From positions 248,001 through 312,000 of the forward strand of contig NW_027096036.1 of NCBI RefSeq assembly GCF_040115645.1: a stretch of 64,000 bases of DNA, written 5' to 3'. A program made the translations under genes and the position numbers. The first letter of the stretch is position 1; every line of letters begins with the position of its first letter. The stretch comes from Euwallacea fornicatus (lineage: Eukaryota; Arthropoda; Insecta; Coleoptera; Curculionidae). Below the pieces are notes generated by a model. The model was not told where the DNA came from and did not search any database. It worked only from the letters and a program-made list of their open reading frames with translations. This document shows, piece after piece, positions 13,501 through 27,128 of the stretch.

Positions 13501-16500
13501 AAATGAGCACCAAATTCCTTAAACAAAGTGTCAGATTAATCAGCTCGACGAGATTTTCAAGATGTCACAACACATCAGAATTGCATCTTGTTGAACTTCC
13601 AAGAAAAATAGTACTTTATGTGCTCAAACACGCAACTTTTTTGACTTTTCAAAATTTGAAACTCGATAACTTCGGCAAATGAGGACCAAATTTGTTAAAC
13701 AGAGTGTCAAATTAATCAGCTCAACGAGATTTTGAAGATGTCACAACACATCAGAATTGCATCTTGTTGAACTTCCAAGAAAAATAGTACTTTATGTGCT
13801 CAAACACGCAATTTTTGTGACTTTTCAAAATTTGAAACTCGATAACTTCGGCAAATGAGTACCAAATTCCTTAAAGAAAGTGTCAAATTAATCAGCTCGA
13901 CGAGATCTTTAACATGACACAACACATCAGAATTGCATCTTGTTGAACTTCCAAGAAAAATAGTACTTTATGTGCTCAAACACACAACTTGTGTGACTTT
14001 TCAAACTTTGAAGCTCGATAACTTCGGCAAATGAGTACCAAATTCCTTAAACAAAGTGTCAAATTAATCAGCTCGACGAGATTTTAAAGATGTCACAACA
14101 CATCAGAATTGCATCTTGTTGAACTTCCAAGAAAAATAGTACTTTATGTGCTCAAACACACAACTTGTGTGACTTTTCAAACTTTGAAACTCGATAACTT
14201 CGGCAAATGAGCACCAAATTCCTTAAACAAAGTGTCAAATTAATCAGCTCGACGAGATCTTTAACATGACACAACACATCAGAATTGCATCTTGTTGAAC
14301 TTCCAAGAAAAATAGTACTTTATGTGCTCAAACACACAACTTGTGTGACTTTTCAAACTTTGAAGCTCGATAACTTCGGCAAATGAGTACCAAATTCCTT
14401 AAACAAAGTGTCAAATTAATCAGCTCGACGAGATTTTAAAGATGTCACAACACATCAGAATTGCATCTTGTTGAACTTCCAAGAAAAATAGTACTTTATG
14501 TGCTCAAACACACAACTTGTGTGACTTTTCAAACTTTGAAACTCGATAACTTCGGCAAATGAGCACCAAATTCCTTAAACAAAGTGTCAGATTAATCAGC
14601 TCGACGAGATTTTAAAGATGTCACAACACATCAGAATTGCATCTTGTTGAACTTCCAAGAAAAATAGTACTTTATGTGCTCAAACACACAACTTGTGTGA
14701 CTTTTCAAACTTTGAAACTCGATAACTTCGGCAAATGAGCACTAAATTCCTTAAACAAAGTGTCAGATTAATCAACTCGACGAGATCTTTAACATGACCC
14801 AACACATCATGCTTGCATCTTGTTGAACTTCCAAGAAAAATAGTACTTTATGTGCTCAAACACACAACTTGTGTGACTTTTCAAACTTTGAAACTCGATA
14901 ACTTCGGCAAATGAGCACCAAATTCCTTAAACAAAGTGTCAGATTAATCAGCTCGACGAGATTTTCAAGATGTCACAACACATCAGAATTGCATCTTGTT
15001 GAACTTCCAAGAAAAATAGTACTTTATGTGCTCAAACACGCAACTTTTTTCACTTTTCAAACTTTGAAGCTCGATAACTTCGGCAAATGAGGACCAAATT
15101 TGTTAAACGAAGTGTCAAATTAATCAGCTCGACGAGATCTTTAACATGACACAACACATCATGCTTGCATCTTGTTGAACTTCCAAGAAAAATAGTACTT
15201 TATGTGCTCAAACACACAACTTGTGTGACTTTTCAAACTTTGAAACTCGATAACTTCGGCAAATGAGCACCAAATTCCTTAAACAAAGTGTCAGATTAAT
15301 CAGCTCGACGAGATTTTCAAGATGTCACAACACATCAGAATTGCATCTTGTTGAACTTCCAAGAAAAATAGTACTTTATGTGCTCAAACACGCAACTTTT
15401 TTGACTTTTCAAAATTTGAAACTCGATAACTTCGGCAAATGAGGACCAAATTTGTTAAACAGAGTGTCAAATTAATCAGCTCAACGAGATTTTGAAGATG
15501 TCACAACACATCAGAATTGCATCTTGTTGAACTTCCAAGAAAAATAGTACTTTATGTGCTCAAACACGCAATTTTTGTGACTTTTCAAAATTTGAAACTC
15601 GATAACTTCGGCAAATGAGTACCAAATTCCTTAAAGAAAGTGTCAAATTAATCAGCTCGACGAGATCTTTAACATGACACAACACATCAGAATTGCATCT
15701 TGTTGAACTTCCAAGAAAAATAGTACTTTATGTGCTCAAACACACAACTTGTGTGACTTTTCAAACTTTGAAGCTCGATAACTTCGGCAAATGAGTACCA
15801 AATTCCTTAAACAAAGTGTCAAATTAATCAGCTCGACGAGATTTTAAAGATGTCACAACACATCAGAATTGCATCTTGTTGAACTTCCAAGAAAAATAGT
15901 ACTTTATGTGCTCAAACACACAACTTGTGTGACTTTTCAAACTTTGAAACTCGATAACTTCGGCAAATGAGCACCAAATTCCTTAAACAAAGTGTCAGAT
16001 TAATCAGCTCGACGAGATTTTAAAGATGTCACAACACATCAGAATTGCATCTTGTTGAACTTCCAAGAAAAATAGTACTTTATGTGCTCAAACACACAAC
16101 TTGTGTGACTTTTCAAACTTTGAAACTCGATAACTTCGGCAAATGAGCACTAAATTCCTTAAACAAAGTGTCAGATTAATCAGCTCGACGAGATCTTTAA
16201 CATGACCCAACACATCATGCTTGCATCTTGTTGAACTTCCAAGAAAAATAGTACTTTATGTACTCAAACACACAACTTGTGTGACTTTTCAAACTTTGAA
16301 ACTCGATAACTTCGGCAAATGAGCACCAAATTCCTTAAACAAAGTGTCAGATTAATCAGCTCGACGAGATTTTCAAGATGTCACAACACATCAGAATTGC
16401 ATCTTGTTGAACTTCCAAGAAAAATAGTACTTTATGTGCTCAAACACACAACTTGTGTGACTTTTCAAACTTTGAAACTCGATAACTTCGGCAAATGAGC

Positions 16501-17216
16501 ACTAAATTCCTTAAACAAAGTGTCAGATTAATCAGCTCGACGAGATTTTCAAGATGTCACAACACATCAGAATTGCATCTTGTTGAACTTCCAAGAAAAA
16601 TAGTACTTTATGTGCTCAAACACGCAACTTTTTTGACTTTTCAAACTTTGAAGCTCGATAACTTCGGCAAATGAGGACCAAATTTGTTAAACGAAGTGTC
16701 AAATTAATCAGCTCGACGAGATCTTTAACATGACACAACACATCAGAATTGCATCTTGTTGAACTTCCAAGAAAAATAGTACTTTATGTGCTCAAACACG
16801 CAACTTTTGTGACTTTTCAAACTTTGAAACTCGATAACTTCGGCAAATGAGCACCAAATTCCTTAAACAAAGTGTCAGATTAATCAGCTCGACGAGATTT
16901 TCAAGATGTCACAACACATCAGAATTGCATCTTGTTGAACTTCCAAGAAAAATAGTACTTTATGTGCTCAAACACGCAACTTTTTTGACTTTTCAAACTT
17001 TGAAGCTCGATAACTTCGGCAAATGAGGACCAAATTTGTTAAACGAAGTGTCAAATTAATCAGCTCGACGAGATCTTTAACATGACACAACACATCAGAA
17101 TTGCATCTTGTTGAACTTCCAAGAAAAATAGTACTTTATGTGCTCAAACACGCAACTTTTGTGACTTTTCAAAATTTGAAACTCGATAACTTCGGCAAAT
17201 GAGGACCAAATTTGTT

Positions 17217-17226
17217 AAACAGTGTC
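17217..17226. other. 2-bp deletion marker 1 (aaacag-tgtc)
   Basis: The usual aaacagagtgtc reads aaacagtgtc, a loss of two bases that shortens this monomer to 174 bp. The same deletion recurs at 18095 and 19325 in the same monomer context: a ctcaacg junction follows, then a cgcaattttt/agtacc/aaagaaag monomer. The three sites most likely descend from one event. Confidence 0.95.
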
Positions 17227-18094
17227 AAATTAATCAGCTCAACGAGATTTTGAAGATGTCACAACACATCAGAATTGCATCTTGTTGAACTTCCAAGAAA
17301 AATAGTACTTTATGTGCTCAAACACGCAATTTTTGTGACTTTTCAAAATTTGAAACTCGATAACTTCGGCAAATGAGTACCAAATTCCTTAAAGAAAGTG
17401 TCAAATTAATCAGCTCGACGAGATCTTTAACATGACACAACACATCAGAATTGCATCTTGTTGAACTTCCAAGAAAAATAGTACTTTATGTGCTCAAACA
17501 CACAACTTGTGTGACTTTTCAAACTTTGAAGCTCGATAACTTCGGCAAATGAGTACCAAATTCCTTAAACAAAGTGTCAAATTAATCAGCTCGACGAGAT
17601 TTTAAAGATGTCACAACACATCAGAATTGCATCTTGTTGAACTTCCAAGAAAAATAGTACTTTATGTGCTCAAACACACAACTTGTGTGACTTTTCAAAC
17701 TTTGAAACTCGATAACTTCGGCAAATGAGCACCAAATTCCTTAAACAAAGTGTCAGATTAATCAGCTCGACGAGATTTTCAAGATGTCACAACACATCAG
17801 AATTGCATCTTGTTGAACTTCCAAGAAAAATAGTACTTTATGTGCTCAAACACGCAACTTTTTTGACTTTTCAAACTTTGAAGCTCGATAACTTCGGCAA
17901 ATGAGGACCAAATTTGTTAAACGAAGTGTCAAATTAATCAGCTCGACGAGATCTTTAACATGACACAACACATCAGAATTGCATCTTGTTGAACTTCCAA
18001 GAAAAATAGTACTTTATGTGCTCAAACACGCAACTTTTGTGACTTTTCAAAATTTGAAACTCGATAACTTCGGCAAATGAGGACCAAATTTGTT

Positions 18095-18104
18095 AAACAG
18101 TGTC
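18095..18104. other. 2-bp deletion marker 2 (aaacag-tgtc)
   Basis: The same 2-bp deletion as at 17217 lies 878 bp away (five monomers minus 2 bp). The four following monomer types (agtacc/aaagaaag, agtacc with gaaGctc, agcacc, then either the aaacgaag type or gcacTaaatt) are the same or nearly so in both places. This identifies a copied higher-order unit of about five monomers. Confidence 0.95.
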
Positions 18105-19324
18105 AAATTAATCAGCTCAACGAGATTTTGAAGATGTCACAACACATCAGAATTGCATCTTGTTGAACTTCCAAGAAAAATAGTACTTTATGTGCTCAAA
18201 CACGCAATTTTTGTGACTTTTCAAAATTTGAAACTCGATAACTTCGGCAAATGAGTACCAAATTCCTTAAAGAAAGTGTCAAATTAATCAGCTCGACGAG
18301 ATCTTTAACATGACACAACACATCAGAATTGCATCTTGTTGAACTTCCAAGAAAAATAGTACTTTATGTGCTCAAACACACAACTTGTGTGACTTTTCAA
18401 ACTTTGAAGCTCGATAACTTCGGCAAATGAGTACCAAATTCCTTAAACAAAGTGTCAAATTAATCAGCTCGACGAGATTTTAAAGATGTCACAACACATC
18501 AGAATTGCATCTTGTTGAACTTCCAAGAAAAATAGTACTTTATGTGCTCAAACACACAACTTGTGTGACTTTTCAAACTTTGAAACTCGATAACTTCGGC
18601 AAATGAGCACCAAATTCCTTAAACAAAGTGTCAGATTAATCAGCTCGACGAGATTTTAAAGATGTCACAACACATCAGAATTGCATCTTGTTGAACTTCC
18701 AAGAAAAATAGTACTTTATGTGCTCAAACACACAACTTGTGTGACTTTTCAAACTTTGAAACTCGATAACTTCGGCAAATGAGCACTAAATTCCTTAAAC
18801 AAAGTGTCAGATTAATCAGCTCGACGAGATCTTTAACATGACCCAACACATCATGCTTGCATCTTGTTGAACTTCCAAGAAAAATAGTACTTTATGTACT
18901 CAAACACACAACTTGTGTGACTTTTCAAACTTTGAAACTCGATAACTTCGGCAAATGAGCACCAAATTCCTTAAACAAAGTGTCAGATTAATCAGCTCGA
19001 CGAGATTTTCAAGATGTCACAACACATCAGAATTGCATCTTGTTGAACTTCCAAGAAAAATAGTACTTTATGTGCTCAAACACGCAACTTTTTTGACTTT
19101 TCAAACTTTGAAGCTCGATAACTTCGGCAAATGAGGACCAAATTTGTTAAACGAAGTGTCAAATTAATCAGCTCGACGAGATCTTTAACATGACACAACA
19201 CATCAGAATTGCATCTTGTTGAACTTCCAAGAAAAATAGTACTTTATGTGCTCAAACACGCAACTTTTGTGACTTTTCAAAATTTGAAACTCGATAACTT
19301 CGGCAAATGAGGACCAAATTTGTT

Positions 19325-19334
19325 AAACAGTGTC
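19325..19334. other. 2-bp deletion marker 3 (aaacag-tgtc)
   Basis: This is the third occurrence of the deletion, 1230 bp after the second (seven monomers minus 2 bp). The spacing differs from the first pair, so the copied unit gained or lost two monomers between duplications. Confidence 0.95.
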
Positions 19335-19503
19335 AAATTAATCAGCTCAACGAGATTTTGAAGATGTCACAACACATCAGAATTGCATCTTGTTGAACTT
19401 CCAAGAAAAATAGTACTTTATGTGCTCAAACACGCAATTTTTGTGACTTTTCAAAATTTGAAACTCGATAACTTCGGCAAATGAGTACCAAATTCCTTAA
19501 AGA

Positions 19504-21263
19504 AAGTGTCAAATTAATCAGCTCGACGAGATCTTTAACATGACACAACACATCAGAATTGCATCTTGTTGAACTTCCAAGAAAAATAGTACTTTATGTG
19601 CTCAAACACACAACTTGTGTGACTTTTCAAACTTTGAAACTCGATAACTTCGGCAAATGAGCACTAAATTCCTTAAACAAAGTGTCAGATTAATCAGCTC
19701 GACGAGATTTTCAAGATGTCACAACACATCAGAATTGCATCTTGTTGAACTTCCAAGAAAAATAGTACTTTATGTGCTCAAACACGCAACTTTTTTGACT
19801 TTTCAAACTTTGAAGCTCGATAACTTCGGCAAATGAGGACCAAATTTGTTAAACGAAGTGTCAAATTAATCAGCTCGACGAGATCTTTAACATGACACAA
19901 CACATCAGAATTGCATCTTGTTGAACTTCCAAGAAAAATAGTACTTTATGTGCTCAAACACGCAACTTTTGTGACTTTTCAAAATTTGAAACTCGATAAC
20001 TTCGGCAAATGAGGACCATATTTGTTAAACAGAGTGTCAAATTAATCAGCTCGACGAGATTTTGAAGATGTCACAACACATCAGAATTGCATCTTGTTGA
20101 ACTTCCAAGACAAATAGTACTTTATGTGCTCAAACACGCAATTTTTGTGACTTTTCAAAATTTGAAACTCGATAACTTCGGCAAATGTGGACCAAATTTG
20201 TTAAACAAAGTGTCAAATTAATCAGCTCGACGAGATCTTTAACATGACACAACACATCAGAATTGCATCTTGTTGAACTTCCAAGAAAAATAGTACTTTA
20301 TGTGATCAAACACACAACTTTTGTGACTTTTCAAACTTTGAAACTCGATAACTTCGGCAAATGAGCACCAAATTCCTTAAACAAAGTGTCAGATTAATCA
20401 GCTCGACGAGATCTTTAACATGACACAACACATCAGAATTGCATCTTGTTGAACTTCCAAGACAAATAGTACTTTATGTGCTCAAACACACAACTTGTGT
20501 GACTTTTCAAACTTTGAAGCTCGATAACTTCGGCAAATGAGTACCAAATTCCTTAAACAAAGTGTGAAATTAATCAGCTCGACGAGATTTTAAAGATGTC
20601 ACAACACATCAGAATTGCATCTTGTTGAACTTCCAAGAAAAATAGTACTTTATGTGCTCAAACACACAACTTGTGTGACTTTTCAAACTTTGAAACTCGA
20701 TAACTTCGGCAAATGAGCACTAAATTCCTTAAACAAAGTGTCAGATTAATCAGCTCGACGAGATCTTTAACATGACCCAACACATCATGCTTGCATCTTG
20801 TTGAACTTCCAAGAAAAATAGTACTTTATGTGCTCAAACACACAACTTGTGTGACTTTTCAAACTTTGAAACTCGATAACTTCGGCAAATGAGCACCAAA
20901 TTCCTTAAACAAAGTGTCAGATTAATCAGCTCGACGAGATTTTCAAGATGTCACAACACATCAGAATTGCATCTTGTTGAACTTCCAAGAAAAATAGTAA
21001 TTTATGTGCTCAAACACGCAACTTTTGTGACTTTTCAAAATTTGAAACTCGATAACTTCGGCAAATGAGCACCAAATTCCTTAAACAAAGTGTCAAATTA
21101 ATCAGCTCAACGAGATTTTGAAGATGTCACAACACATCAGAATTGCATCTTGTTGAACTTCCAAGAAAAATAGTACTTTATGTGCTCAAACACGCAATTT
21201 TTGTGACTTTTCAAAATTTGAAACTCGATAACTTCGGCAAATGAGTACCAAATTCCTTAAAGA
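19504..21263. repeat. 10-monomer higher-order unit, copy 1
   Basis: This unit is followed directly by a second copy (about 21,264-22,848), so the two form a tandem pair. Shared private markers are gcacTaaatt (19661 and 21421, offset 1760), tatgtgAtcaaac (20301 and 22061, offset 1760) and gtaAtttatg, which destroys the AGTACT site (20997 and 22581, offset 1584). The offset falls from ten to nine monomers between the second and third markers: this copy has an extra gacaaatag/agtacc monomer near 20,430-20,560. A point change private to this copy is gaggaccaTatttg at about 20,018. Boundaries are approximate. Confidence 0.88.
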
Positions 21264-22848
21264 AAGTGTCAAATTAATCAGCTCGACGAGATCTTTAACA
21301 TGACACAACACATCAGAATTGCATCTTGTTGAACTTCCAAGAAAAATAGTACTTTATGTGCTCAAACACACAACTTGTGTGACTTTTCAAACTTTGAAAC
21401 TCGATAACTTCGGCAAATGAGCACTAAATTCCTTAAACAAAGTGTCAGATTAATCAGCTCGACGAGATTTTCAAGATGTCACAACACATCAGAATTGCAT
21501 CTTGTTGAACTTCCAAGAAAAATAGTACTTTATGTGCTCAAACACGCAACTTTTTTGACTTTTCAAACTTTGAAGCTCGATAACTTCGGCAAATGAGGAC
21601 CAAATTTGTTAAACGAAGTGTCAAATTAATCAGCTCGACGAGATCTTTAACATGACACAACACATCAGAATTGCATCTTGTTGAACTTCCAAGAAAAATA
21701 GTACTTTATGTGCTCAAACACGCAACTTTTGTGACTTTTCAAAATTTGAAACTCGATAACTTCGGCAAATGAGGACCAAATTTGTTAAACAGAGTGTCAA
21801 ATTAATCAGCTCGACGAGATTTTGAAGATGTCACAACACATCAGAATTGCATCTTGTTGAACTTCCAAGACAAATAGTACTTTATGTGCTCAAACACGCA
21901 ATTTTTGTGACTTTTCAAAATTTGAAACTCGATAACTTCGGCAAATGTGGACCAAATTTGTTAAACAAAGTGTCAAATTAATCAGCTCGACGAGATCTTT
22001 AACATGACACAACACATCAGAATTGCATCTTGTTGAACTTCCAAGAAAAATAGTACTTTATGTGATCAAACACACAACTTTTGTGACTTTTCAAACTTTG
22101 AAACTCGATAACTTCGGCAAATGAGCACCAAATTCCTTAAACAAAGTGTGAAATTAATCAGCTCGACGAGATTTTAAAGATGTCACAACACATCAGAATT
22201 GCATCTTGTTGAACTTCCAAGAAAAATAGTACTTTATGTGCTCAAACACACAACTTGTGTGACTTTTCAAACTTTGAAACTCGATAACTTCGGCAAATGA
22301 GCACTAAATTCCTTAAACAAAGTGTCAGATTAATCAGCTCGACGAGATCTTTAACATGACCCAACACATCATGCTTGCATCTTGTTGAACTTCCAAGAAA
22401 AATAGTACTTTATGTGCTCAAACACACAACTTGTGTGACTTTTCAAACTTTGAAACTCGATAACTTCGGCAAATGAGCACCAAATTCCTTAAACAAAGTG
22501 TCAGATTAATCAGCTCGACGAGATTTTCAAGATGTCACAACACATCAGAATTGCATCTTGTTGAACTTCCAAGAAAAATAGTAATTTATGTGCTCAAACA
22601 CGCAACTTTTGTGACTTTTCAAAATTTGAAACTCGATAACTTCGGCAAATGAGCACCAAATTCCTTAAACAAAGTGTCAAATTAATCAGCTCAACGAGAT
22701 TTTGAAGATGTCACAACACATCAGAATTGCATCTTGTTGAACTTCCAAGAAAAATAGTACTTTATGTGCTCAAACACGCAATTTTTGTGACTTTTCAAAA
22801 TTTGAAACTCGATAACTTCGGCAAATGAGTACCAAATTCCTTAAAGAA
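21264..22848. repeat. 9-monomer higher-order unit, copy 2
   Basis: This is the tandem partner of the preceding unit with one monomer fewer. The fusion point is visible: the monomer carrying tatgtgAtcaaac runs straight into the aagtgtGaaatt junction, which in copy 1 follows the next monomer. That looks like a clean one-monomer deletion by exchange in register. Confidence 0.88.
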
Positions 22849-24114
22849 AGTGTCAAATTAATCAGCTCGACGAGATCTTTAACATGACACAACACATCAG
22901 AATTGCATCTTGTTGAACTTCCAAGAAAAATAGTACTTTATGTGCTCAAACACGCAACTTTTGTGACTTTTCAAAATTTGAAACTCGATAACTTCGGCAA
23001 ATGAGCACCAAATTCCTTAAACAAAGTGTCAAATTAATCAGCTCGACGAGATTTTGAAGATGTCACAACACATCAGAATTGCATCTTGTTGAACTTCCAC
23101 GACAAATAGTACTTTATGTGCTCAAACACGCAATTTTTGTGACTTTTCAAAATTTGAAACTCGATAACTTCGGCAAATGTGGACCAAATTTGTTAAACAA
23201 AGTGTCAAATTAATCAGCTCGACGAGATCTTTAACATGACACAACACATCAGAATTGCATCTTGTTGAACTTCCAAGAAAAATAGTACTTTATGTGCTCA
23301 AACACACAACTTGTGTGACTTTTCAAACTTTGAAGCTCGATAACTTCGGCAAATGAGTACCAAATTCCTTAAACAAAGTGTCAAATTAATCAGCTCGACG
23401 AGATTTTAAAGATGTCACAACACATCAGAATTGCATCTTGTTGAACTTCCAAGAAAAATAGTACTTTATGTGCTCAAACACACAACTTGTGTGACTTTTC
23501 AAACTTTGAAGCTCGATAACTTCGGCAAATGAGTACCAAATTCCTTAAACAAAGTGTCAAATTAATCAGCTCGACGAGATTTTAAAGATGTCACAACACA
23601 TCAGAATTGCATCTTGTTGAACTTCCAAGAAAAATAGTACTTTATGTGCTCAAACACACAACTTGTGTGACTTTTCAAACTTTGAAACTCGATAACTTCG
23701 GCAAATGAGCACCAAATTCCTTAAACAAAGTGTCAGATTAATCAGCTCGACGAGATCTTTAACATGACCCAACACATCATGCTTGCATCTTGTTGAACTT
23801 CCAAGAAAAATAGTACTTTATGTGCTCAAACACACAACTTGTGTGACTTTTCAAACTTTGAAACTCGATAACTTCGGCAAATGAGCACCAAATTCCTTAA
23901 ACAAAGTGTCAGATTAATCAGCTCGACGAGATTTTGAAGATGTCACAACACATCAGAATTGCATCTTGTTGAACTTCCAAGACAAATAGTACTTTATGTG
24001 CTCAAACACGCAATTTTTGTGACTTTTCAAAATTTGAAACTCGATAACTTCGGCAAATGAGTACCAAATTCCTTAAAGAAAGTGTCAAATTAATCAGCTC
24101 GACGAGATCTTTAA

Positions 24115-25000
24115 CATGACACAACACATCAGAATTGCATCTTGTTGAACTTCCAAGAAAAATAGTACTTTATGTGCTCAAACACGCAACTTGTGTGACT
24201 TTTCAAACTTTGAAACTCGATAACTTCGGCAAATGAGCACCAAATTCCTTAAACAAAGTGTCAGATTAATCAGCTCGACGAGATTTTAAAGATGTCACAA
24301 CACATCAGAATTGCATCTTGTTGAACTTCCAAGAAAAATAGTACTTTATGTGCTCAAACACACAACTTGTGTGACTTTTCAAACTTTGAAACTCGATAAC
24401 TTCGGCAAATGAGCACTAAATTCCTTAAACAAAGTGTCAAATTAATCAGCTCGACGAGATCTTTAACATGACCCAACACATCATGCTTGCATCTTGTTGA
24501 ACTTCCAAGAAAAATAGTACTTTATGTGCTCAAACACACAACTTGTGTGACTTTTCAAACTTTGAAACTCGATAACTTCGGCAAATGAGCACCAAATTCC
24601 TTAAACAAAGTGTCAGATTAATCAGCTCGACGAGATTTTAAAGATGTCACAACACATCAGAATTGCATCTTGTTGAACTTCCAAGAAAAATAGTACTTTA
24701 TGTGCTCAAACACACAACTTATGTGACTTTTCAAACTTTGAAGCTCGATAACTTCGGCAAATGAGGACCAAATTTGTTAAACGAAGTGTCAAATTAATCA
24801 GCTCGACGAGATCTTTAACATGACACAACACATCAGAATTGCATCTTGTTGAACTTCCAAGAAAAATAGTACTTTATGTGCTCAAACACACAACTTGTGT
24901 GACTTTTCAAACTTTGAAACTCGATAACTTCGGCAAATGAGCACCAAATTCCTTAAACAAAGTGTCAGATTAATCAGCTCGACGAGATTTTCAAGATGTC
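24115..25000. repeat. 8-monomer-offset segment, copy 1
   Basis: This matches about 25,523-26,408 at an offset of 1408 bp, exactly eight monomers. Markers are the hybrid form cGcaacttGtgtg (24185 and 25593), gcacTaaattccttaaacaaagtgtcAaat (about 24,413 and 25,821) and acttAtgtgac (24717 and 26125). The hybrid cGcaacttGtgtg, which joins the two arm types of dyad 1, also occurs at 25241 and 56041, but rarely elsewhere. Confidence 0.88.
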
Positions 25001-25522
25001 ACAACACATCAGAATTGCATCTTGTTGAACTTCCAAGACAAATAGTACTTTATGTGCTCAAACACGCAATTTTTGTGACTTTTCAAACTTTGAAACTCGA
25101 TAACTTCGGCAAATGAGCACCAAATTTGTTAAACGAAGTGTCAAATTAATCAGCTCGACGAGATCTTTAACATGACACAACACATCAGAATTGCATCTTG
25201 TTGAACTTCCAAGAAAAATAGTACTTTATGTGCTCAAACACGCAACTTGTGTGACTTTTCAAACTTTGAAACTCGATAACTTCGGCAAATGAGCACCAAA
25301 TTCCTTAAACAAAGTGTCAGATTAATCAGCTCGACGAGATTTTAAAGATGTCACAACACATCAGAATTGCATCTTGTTGAACTTCCAAGACAAATAGTAC
25401 TTTATGTGCTCAAACACGCAATTTTTGTGACTTTTCAAAATTTGAAACTCGATAACTTCGGCAAATGTGGACCAAATTTGTTAAACAAAGTGTCAAATTA
25501 ATCAGCTCGACGAGATCTTTAA

Positions 25523-26408
25523 CATGACACAACACATCAGAATTGCATCTTGTTGAACTTCCAAGAAAAATAGTACTTTATGTGCTCAAACACGCAACTT
25601 GTGTGACTTTTCAAACTTTGAAACTCGATAACTTCGGCAAATGAGCACCAAATTCCTTAAACAAAGTGTCAGATTAATCAGCTCGACGAGATTTTAAAGA
25701 TGTCACAACACATCAGAATTGCATCTTGTTGAACTTCCAAGAAAAATAGTACTTTATGTGCTCAAACACACAACTTGTGTGACTTTTCAAACTTTGAAAC
25801 TCGATAACTTCGGCAAATGAGCACTAAATTCCTTAAACAAAGTGTCAAATTAATCAGCTCGACGAGATCTTTAACATGACCCAACACATCATGCTTGCAT
25901 CTTGTTGAACTTCCAAGAAAAATAGTACTTTATGTGCTCAAACACACAACTTGTGTGACTTTTCAAACTTTGAAACTCGATAACTTCGGCAAATGAGCAC
26001 CAAATTCCTTAAACAAAGTGTCAGATTAATCAGCTCGACGAGATTTTAAAGATGTCACAACACATCAGAATTGCATCTTGTTGAACTTCCAAGAAAAATA
26101 GTACTTTATGTGCTCAAACACACAACTTATGTGACTTTTCAAACTTTGAAGCTCGATAACTTCGGCAAATGAGGACCAAATTTGTTAAACGAAGTGTCAA
26201 ATTAATCAGCTCGACGAGATCTTTAACATGACACAACACATCAGAATTGCATCTTGTTGAACTTCCAAGAAAAATAGTACTTTATGTGCTCAAACACACA
26301 ACTTGTGTGACTTTTCAAACTTTGAAACTCGATAACTTCGGCAAATGAGCACCAAATTCCTTAAACAAAGTGTCAGATTAATCAGCTCGACGAGATTTTC
26401 AAGATGTC
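25523..26408. repeat. 8-monomer-offset segment, copy 2
   Basis: This is the partner of 24,115-25,000. The match ends near 26,410, where this copy continues into a cgcaacttttttgac monomer and the other into a gacaaatag monomer. The dense dyad-1-positive zone stops almost exactly here. Confidence 0.88.
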
Positions 26409-27128
26409 ACAACACATCAGAATTGCATCTTGTTGAACTTCCAAGAAAAATAGTACTTTATGTGCTCAAACACGCAACTTTTTTGACTTTTCAAACTTTG
26501 AAGCTCGATAACTTCGGCAAATGAGGACCAAATTTGTTAAACGAAGTGTCAAATTAATCAGCTCGACGAGATCTTTAACATGACACATCACATCAGAATT
26601 GCATCTTGTTGAACTTCCAAGAAAAATAGTACTTTATGTGCTCAAACACGCAACTTTTGTGACTTTTCAAAATTTGAAACTCGATAACTTCGGCAAATGA
26701 GGACCAAATTTGTTAAACAGAGTGTCAAATTAATCAGCTCAACGAGATTTTGAAGATGTCACAACACATCAGAATTGCATCTTGTTGAACTTCCAAGAAA
26801 AATAGTACTTTATGTGCTCAAACACGCAACTTTTGTGACTTTTCAAAATTTGAAACTCGATAACTTCGGCAAATGAGTACCAACTTCCTTAAAGAAAGTG
26901 TCAAATTAATCAGCTCGACGAGATCTTTAACATGACACAACACATCAGAATTGCATCTTGTTGAACTTCCAAGAAAAATAGTACTTTATGTGCTCAAACA
27001 CGCAACTTTTGTGACTTTTCAAAATTTGAAACTCGATAACTTCGGCAAATGAGGACCAAATTTGTTAAACAGAGTGTCAAATTAATCAGCTCGACGAGAT
27101 TTTGAAGATGTCACAACACATCAGAATT

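Larger units (their letters stand above)
15440..18985. repeat. Overlapping 5- and 15-monomer duplications
   Basis: A private variant, tatgtActcaaac, occurs at 16261 and 18897. The two are 2636 bp apart, which is 15 monomers minus the 4 bp removed by the deletions at 17217 and 18095. The monomer series before each is the same: aggacc/aaacag(ag) with ctcaacg, agtacc/aaagaaag, agtacc with gaaGctc, agcacc, gcacTaaatt, then the ccc/atgctt monomer that carries the variant. A shorter five-monomer repeat of the same series starts at 17217. The segment therefore records at least two nested copying events. Confidence 0.75.
1..26410. repeat. Mosaic zone of diverse monomers, rich in dyad 1
   Basis: This zone mixes the widest range of monomer types. 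Intact CACACAACTTGTGTG copies alternate with CACGCAACTTTTTTGAC copies that end in aaacgaag, and with the ccc/atgctt type (aacatgacccaacacatcatgc). The gaaGctc and agtacc forms are frequent. Three rare forms cluster here: gattttaaagatttcac (about 10,210, 10,560, 13,200), ataacAtcggc (about 1,875, 10,150, 10,500, 13,140) and gcacTaaatt (about 14,740-25,825). Two of them also appear once or more near 34.8 kb or 62.6 kb. No single higher-order period holds across the zone; local duplications at several offsets are listed separately. I read it as an older, more shuffled part of the array, which is an inference from diversity alone. Confidence 0.7.
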
